A stretch of 10,265 nucleotides of DNA from Saccoglossus kowalevskii (lineage: Eukaryota; Hemichordata; Enteropneusta; Harrimaniidae), in NCBI RefSeq assembly GCF_000003605.2, contig NW_003158224.1:24219-34483 (forward strand), given 5' to 3'. The position numbers and the translations under genes are program-made. Shown in pieces: positions 1-6,800 of the stretch (position 1 is the stretch's first letter; every line of letters begins with the position of its first letter). A model generated the notes under the pieces. The model was not told where the DNA came from. It saw only the letters and a program-made list of their open reading frames with translations, and made no database searches.

Positions 1-567
1 GTGGTAAATTGTATACAATATAAGGAAATTTTAGCATTTGGTAGAAAAACATAAAAATAAATATTTTCAGTTCTGTTTCCATGACAACTATTTTATAAGC
101 ATGGATGGCACCAGTACATGTATGTTACCAATTTCTAAACTTTCAGCCAATTTAAAGTTCAACTTTTGAAGTTATAGATGAAATCATTTTCTCAATTTTT
201 GACAACAGATTCTATGATGTCATACTTTACCCATAATCCTTTGCTTGAAAATCAAGATGGCTGACTACGTAATACTGATGAAAAGTGGAATATCTAGAGA
301 ATGAAAAGTGATACAACAAAACTGTAAATTGCATTCTCCTACATTTGTGGAGCTTTTTCTTTAAGGGTCATTATGTTGTTTGGATTGAGGTTCCCTTTAA
401 GTAATATGGAACTAGTTTTTTGGGCTAGCATGTTTGTTTTTTACCTAATCTGCGTTTTTACTAAGTTAGCTAGTAATGTTTGACAAAACACCGAAAATAT
501 ACTTACTGGGCTAAAATTGGAATTTAGGTACAAAGAACTAATGAGGGGAAATGTCAGCTTTTTCAGT
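1..567. other. Downstream intergenic flank, no gene seen
   Basis: AT-rich sequence with stops in all frames. A stretch at about 240-265 contains CAAGATGGC, like a YY1 core, and a 9-bp-arm inverted repeat lies at 359-401. The stretch at about 200-410 has the look of a dispersed repeat (mixed composition, short inverted arms), but no ends or target-site duplication could be defined. Confidence 0.35.
359..401. repeat. Inverted repeat CTTTAAGGG ... CCCTTTAAG
   Basis: Perfect 9-bp arms at 359-367 and 393-401 are separated by 25 bp. The arms could be a stem-loop or the ends of a very short non-autonomous element. No flanking duplication is evident. Confidence 0.5.
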
Positions 568-573
568 TTTAAT
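568..573 (-). terminator. Candidate poly(A) signal ATTAAA
   Basis: On the minus strand ATTAAA lies about 130 nt after the stop codon. ATTAAA is the commonest variant of AATAAA in animals. The context is AT-rich, so chance occurrence is likely enough that this stays tentative; no clear GT-rich downstream element follows. Confidence 0.3.
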
Positions 574-701
574 ACAGTAATTGTTGCTGCAAACTCGACA
601 ATTTTAGTTTATGATAAATCATATTTCGATTTGATATGCAGTTTCCAACAACAATATTAAAAAAATACATGCTGTCGTCCATATTACACCTTTAACACAA
701 A
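574..701 (-). other. Probable 3' UTR of the PAN-domain gene
   Basis: This segment follows the TAA at 704-702 and is AT-rich with stops in all minus frames. It runs to a candidate ATTAAA. No further exon is supported here, though a strong GTAAGT-type donor exists on the minus strand near 504. Confidence 0.4.
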
Positions 702-886
702 TTAAAACCAGTACAAGTCCATATAACCACTGACACTCACATAATACGTAAAGCTTCCAACTCCTGCAACATAATCTGATGAGTATGGTCCCATTGCGCA
801 TGCACCATTTGTGTTATGGCTGATGTATGCCTTCATCGCGGAGCCGGATTGAACGTCGCTAAGTACACAAGTCCTGAAAAATGAAC
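702..886 (-). CDS. Exon 4: C-terminal coding exon with stop
   Basis: This exon encodes residues 165-224, beginning Ser-Phe-Phe-Arg-Thr-Cys and ending Asp-Leu-Tyr-Trp-Phe before TAA at 704-702. The acceptor is strong (TTTCTTTGATTCCAG). Phase 1 entry completes a glycine and keeps the frame open; entry in either other phase meets a stop within the exon, and using the AG further in (exon start at 873) also leads to a stop. Cys170 and Cys193 lie in a small Gly/Ser/Tyr-rich region whose end alternates polar and aromatic residues like beta strands. I do not recognise the fold. A GTGAGT lies inside the exon at 740-735, so the true exon could end at 741 in some transcripts. Confidence 0.7.
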
Positions 887-3800
887 CTGGAATCAAAGAA
901 ACCAGTGATTAGTTCAACATACAATTTCCAACCAAAAATATAGTTTATCCGGAAATACAAAATATAAATATCTATAATTCTCGAACAGTGCGGGTCACGA
1001 GAAATGTAGGCGTGAAACTGAGGGCGCTACTTACCTGTAGGTATGTCTGATACATCTGTAGCATCTGTCTGGGTAATACCGATACCGTCTGCTACCGAGA
1101 AATTAACAACAAGTATAGATTTGAAATTACGATACATGGATTTAAAACCATACATAAATTCAACAATATGACGTAAAATTGTTTGTTTGTCTTGAATTGG
1201 TCAATTAGGGTTCTGTAGTTTCCGAGGTCATATCTTATAACCTAGATAATAGCATGGTATACAAGTTCAAATTACCCAGACTCAGGATACTTGATCATTA
1301 TTAAATTAATTTACGAGCATTCACAACAACAAATCTGATTGGCCAAATCCCACCAATTCACGACATCTAATAAGTCTATAAGCTTCGAGAACTTGGTTTT
1401 TATTCCACTCGCGGCTAAATGGACGTATACACTATAACGGAAGCGTTATTGCGCATGATCTAAACAGTCAACCCGATTGGTTCACTCATGGCTCTTTTAT
1501 CATTACGACACCCTCCCCGAACTGAAAAAAACAAACATATTTTCTCCTCACCTGCTGTACTCGGGTGACACACTGAATCCACATCTATTTTTTTGCAATG
1601 ACTGTCATACGAAAACTGGGTCTGAAAAATACCGACATTTGGTAATAAATATTAACATATTGATTTATTCATATTACGTACATGCCCAACAACATCATCA
1701 CAATGTTTTCTTTTCCAAATTCATGAAAACAGTTGATTTTGATAAAAGCGAACAGCAGTGTGTATTTACAACTTTAGGAAAGTACACAACTATTGATTGA
1801 AACAAAAGTGGCATATTACACTGAAAGATGTACACAAAATCTACACAAACCGTAAGTACTTAGAAATATTAGAAACACATCAGTCATCTTTGATGTTGAT
1901 TTTTGCAAACCAGCATGTCACATTTGATAAATGTCGTTCCCTAGACAACGGTTCACTGTGAAAATATTAATATGATGCGTTTTTCAATTTATTTTTCGAA
2001 AACACAAAACGAACAAACTAGTGTATATTCTGTTGATCATAATGTGTTGCTAGGATTGTTTTTGTTTTAAATGGTATCCAGTGGTTGCATCTCACTGGAA
2101 GCGACTCCGACATGTTTATACTATCTTCAGTATGTATTTGAGATGATCTATAGAGTGATATGAAGAGTTATGAATTTGAAACACTTGTTGAGATGGGTTT
2201 TCTACTTAATAGAGGGCGCTGACATTGACTTGATATGTGACGTCATCATATGCTTAATTCTATTCAAAGTAATATACACACGCTGTTTCTCGGTGCGCAT
2301 AGTTCTTGGCACATTATAAACTATACACTGACCAGGAGCATGAAAACTCATCATATTACTTTTGAGAACGTTTCCATCTGTGATAAATTCAATACGGAGA
2401 TATGTTTTCTTCAAATCGGTGAATTCAACTCAGTTTTAATATTCTGTCAGATCCTTATTCGTCCGTCACCTATATCATAACTATTACAAACTTGCCTGTT
2501 CACAATCTAAATATTAAATAACGAACAAGAATTCAGGAACAAGATGAGAATTAAATTCCCGAAACAACTTTCATCTAACCAAACTTTACGCCACAGCATA
2601 CCTTGAAAATTATATATGCTAGTCACACAACAATTGTCTATGATCATTAAAAAGGTTTCTAAGTTTGACGATGATCAGTTAAAAAATGTTCGAGTTATTG
2701 TAACCACACTTTTGTTAAGTTAAATTATACTAACATCTTGACAAATATACATATTAAATGTACCCAAATTTACCTTGCCCGAGGTCCGAAACTGGTTGAT
2801 AAAATATGCCAGTTGAAAGAAAATTGAATAAAGAAAATTGAATAAAGAAATAGAGTACAATTATTTATTCATTCATTTATTTATTCTATTCGACAGTACG
2901 TGGACCACTTTAAAAGAAATTCAAAATTGAAAAAAAAAACTATGCGCCATGCGCAGAATTCACATTCAGGCCGATATTAAAGTAAAAAACATAGTTTTAG
3001 CGGATGAGCAAATGTGATTCCAGGCAATCTCCTAGATAAAACAACGCTGCGAATAGCAAATGTTACTGAACGTATGTAATTATCCACGTCAATGTCTGCT
3101 AACAATAACAAGAAAAGAACAATTATCATCCGTCATTCACTCCAAAAATTACAAATTAAAATTGACAGTTTTCAGGGTTATTACAAAAACCTTCTTTCAA
3201 ATTTACAAATTATAACATGTAGACCACGATTAGTATTACATGTAGTGTTCCACTGATAAAAGCGACTAATTTAATTGACTAACGTTGAAATGACATTAAT
3301 GAATTTATAATTAGAGGTTATTCGCGAATAATACCGAAGATAACGTGTGGGATTGCGGGAAGCGGTATTCATATTTTTTTCCTTTCAAAAATACTCAAAT
3401 GTGATTTCTACACTGATTTATCACTGTTGACCTTCATATTGCTGTTAGTATTGTTTGTAAATCACGGTCAAATATAATTCTCATTTCCGGTCGATCTACT
3501 TTTTAACTTTTGAACCGGAAACATATTTGCTTATCGTTTATGAGCACAAATAGACTCAAAAAGTACAAATCAATAATTTATAACGAGTTTGCTATGTGTT
3601 TACTTGCCTGATATCATAGTGAGGCACAATTGAAATCGAACACAGTTCACAACTCTAGGCTTAATATTAAATTCTAAAAATTTAAATAGCCAGTGTATAA
3701 TATTTTTCCATTTTTACACTTTCAAAATTGTAACATTAAAAGACTTGAATATAAAAAAAAAACAATCCATAAGTTAATAACCACTCACACTAAAATGCAC

Positions 3801-6800
3801 TACAATACATTATCGAATCATTGACCTGGGAATACTTGCATCTTAACACATAAAACGGAGAGGTGGTGCCAGGTGTTTCTAAAAGAGCAATAAATGGAAC
3901 CGATACACAGAAAAATAGAAACTATCTCACGTGTAGTATTTTTAAAAACGCAATAAAATGCGATTAAAACAAGTTTTAAATAATAGACTGTAGATCAAAA
4001 CACTAGCACGATTCAAATCAAGCTGTGGTAAATTTGACATTGCACACTTACACATTGCATTTCTTTTTAATTAACCGACTATGATATGTTCAGAAATTAG
4101 AGTAGTACCAATAAGCCAATCTCCAAATATTATTTCCAACGCCATTAATGTTTTTATATTATTGGATATTTCAATGAGGTTAAAATTATTATATAAATAT
4201 TATTATTATGTAAATAGACCATTTCTCTGTGAGATCCCGTGTTTTACGTGAAATTGAACGTCAAAACGGCACAAACGGAGGTCATAGCGTTGTAAGCGTC
4301 AATTCATCGCGTCTTATTCGACAAACGCGAAGATATTTTCTGTGTATTTCCACGTAATGTTTAATAATAATATGCGCTAGATATTTTTGATGGTGGTATT
4401 TTTAATAAAAGTTTAAATCAACGCAATATTCCTCTCTGAAAAATATGTATTGCAACATTGTACAATAGAAAAAAGAAATTCAAGTTCACTCAAATAAAAT
4501 TCGATTTTTGCGACAGACGTCCAATGCGCGTCTCTACCGCATTACGCGAGATCTCGCAGAATATCAACGGTAAGTCACCATTAGAATTGCTAAACATAAT
4601 AAACATGCGTAAAAAGTATAATTTGTTGAAGACTACCCTATTCAGACCTCATCACTTCTCCTTATTCTACGTCAAGTCAAATAACACATAGATATGAATA
4701 TAATTTTAATAGTATATGAAATGTCACGAAGCCTTTTACCGATAATGTTCCAATTATAGATGTGAATAGTGATCAAATATATCAGTTTTCCGTTTTCCTA
4801 AAAACTATTACCTTCGTTATCAAACGACTTTCGATCGGAATTATTTCATTGAAAATCTTGAGCGATGTCTTGCATTTATCATTATCTTGTTCCATTTAGC
4901 CTGTGGTTCTTTTATGGCAAAATGATCTCAGGAAGTGACAATGGCACGTGTTAGACTGATATGCGGTGGGTGTCATTTCATAACTCTGACATGATTTCTT
5001 GGCTCTACCTTTTTAGCTCGAGACCCACACAGATTTCACTCAATGCATTATCCATCTATTAGTGTATATATTATATCGCTATAATGTGATGTTATCTTCT
5101 CTGACGTTTTCCGTTGAATACATGAAAAAATAACATTTCTCCTTAATCTACGGTGAAATGTCACACAAAAATGCTCATTTCAATTAACTTTTATTATCGA
5201 TTTTGTAAATATTAAGACTGTTCATGCCGTGATTTGGTTTTTCAATATTATGATAGTCAATTAAATTGCTGATCGCCATTCCAAAGTGTGTACGCGAAAG
5301 TGTGTTCATTGTTTGTTTTTACCTTATAGGAAGTAGAACTCTTACTGACAGAAAATCAATTACGTGACAAAGCAAACATTGTGCAAAGTAATATTGTTTG
5401 GTCAGGGAGAGGTAATTTCAATAAATTCAATTTTAACAGAAACACACTGCTGGAAAAACTAAACCAGACAAACTGCGACGGTGAATGAAGATACGTAATT
5501 GCAGCAAATTACGCAGCAACATTGGTGAAATTGTTTCAACAAATGAGTTAATTGTAACAGTTATATTATATGCAATGGAGCATGTCTATGACGTGCTTTA
5601 ATTTAAGTTTGTACATTTGTACAATACTGTTCACATATGACTTTAGTATTACGTAATACGAAAATATTCATAATTATTCACGATCTATAGTAAAGATCGT
5701 AATATTATATCTTTATCGATTTACATGGTCATTGTTGTAATGATATGCTTTAATTTAATGCCTACTTATATTTGTACAATACAGTTCACATATGACGTTA
5801 GTATTACGTAATACGAAAATATTCATAATTATTCACGATCTATAGTAAAGATCGTAATATTATATCTTTATCGATTTACAGGGTCATTATTGTAGTCGCG
5901 ATGTGAACCTTTGCACATTGAATACATATTAAGTAGATCAACATCATCTGATTGAGATTTGTGAAAGTAACGATCAACCACAATTTGACAGTCTTTATGT
6001 TTCACATCAATATCATTTTAACCACAATGTAACAGCACGTGTTGTACTCGGGTGAAGTCATTGTTCATGTGTATAAAATACATTAAATAAAAAAGTACTT
6101 TATTTTGTAATAACAACAGTGTTTATTTTCAATTTATGTGGCTATTTAATGTCAACGCTCATAAAATAAACATATCACTTTTAAATAGTATATTTTACTG
6201 CGATAGGCGTATACTATAATTATCGTAAAAAGGTAGCAAATTATATATAATAAACTACACAAATACTTATTATTTACAAATATTAATCTTTCACATGAAT
6301 TATTCTTATATCATGCATTTCCACGCTCAATTATATTTTGGAAAAAAAATGCTGGATAAAATGACATGAACGAGTTATTCATATATACATTTTTTATTCA
6401 CGTACAAACTAAGATACGAGAATTCAAAAAATCGATATTTACCGATACATGTCTGGAATATTTATATTCAATATTTGTAAATAAATATATGTGTTCACGT
6501 GTATTCACTAATAATTTAGCGTGGTGAAAGTTACATTAATGTTTGAATGATGTAGTGTAGTAATTTCAACTGGCATTTTTATTTACATATAAGGAGAGTA
6601 ATTTCAATATTTGCAAATCATTGCTTAAGCTTTTTAAATAAATAAATAAATAAATTAATTAATTAATAAATAAATTAATTAATTAATTAATTAATTAATT
6701 ATAAATTAAATTCGCAGATCATTAAGCATGTACACCCCCCCCCCAAAAAAAAGATTTTAGTTACTTCCAGGTCACATTCAGCCTTCACTGAACACACATT

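Noticed and set aside
702-873. Exon 4 starting at the inner CAG (873)
   Set aside because: In phase 1 it runs into TGA within the exon, whereas starting at 886 stays open to 702.
1477-1800. 107-codon open frame on the plus strand
   Set aside because: It lies antisense across exon 2, has no signal, domain or flanking splice logic, and its right half is AT-driven Asn/Ile/Tyr/His-rich sequence.
2202-2480. Overlapping open frames on both strands
   Set aside because: Short, opposite each other, and without domain, codon or splice support.
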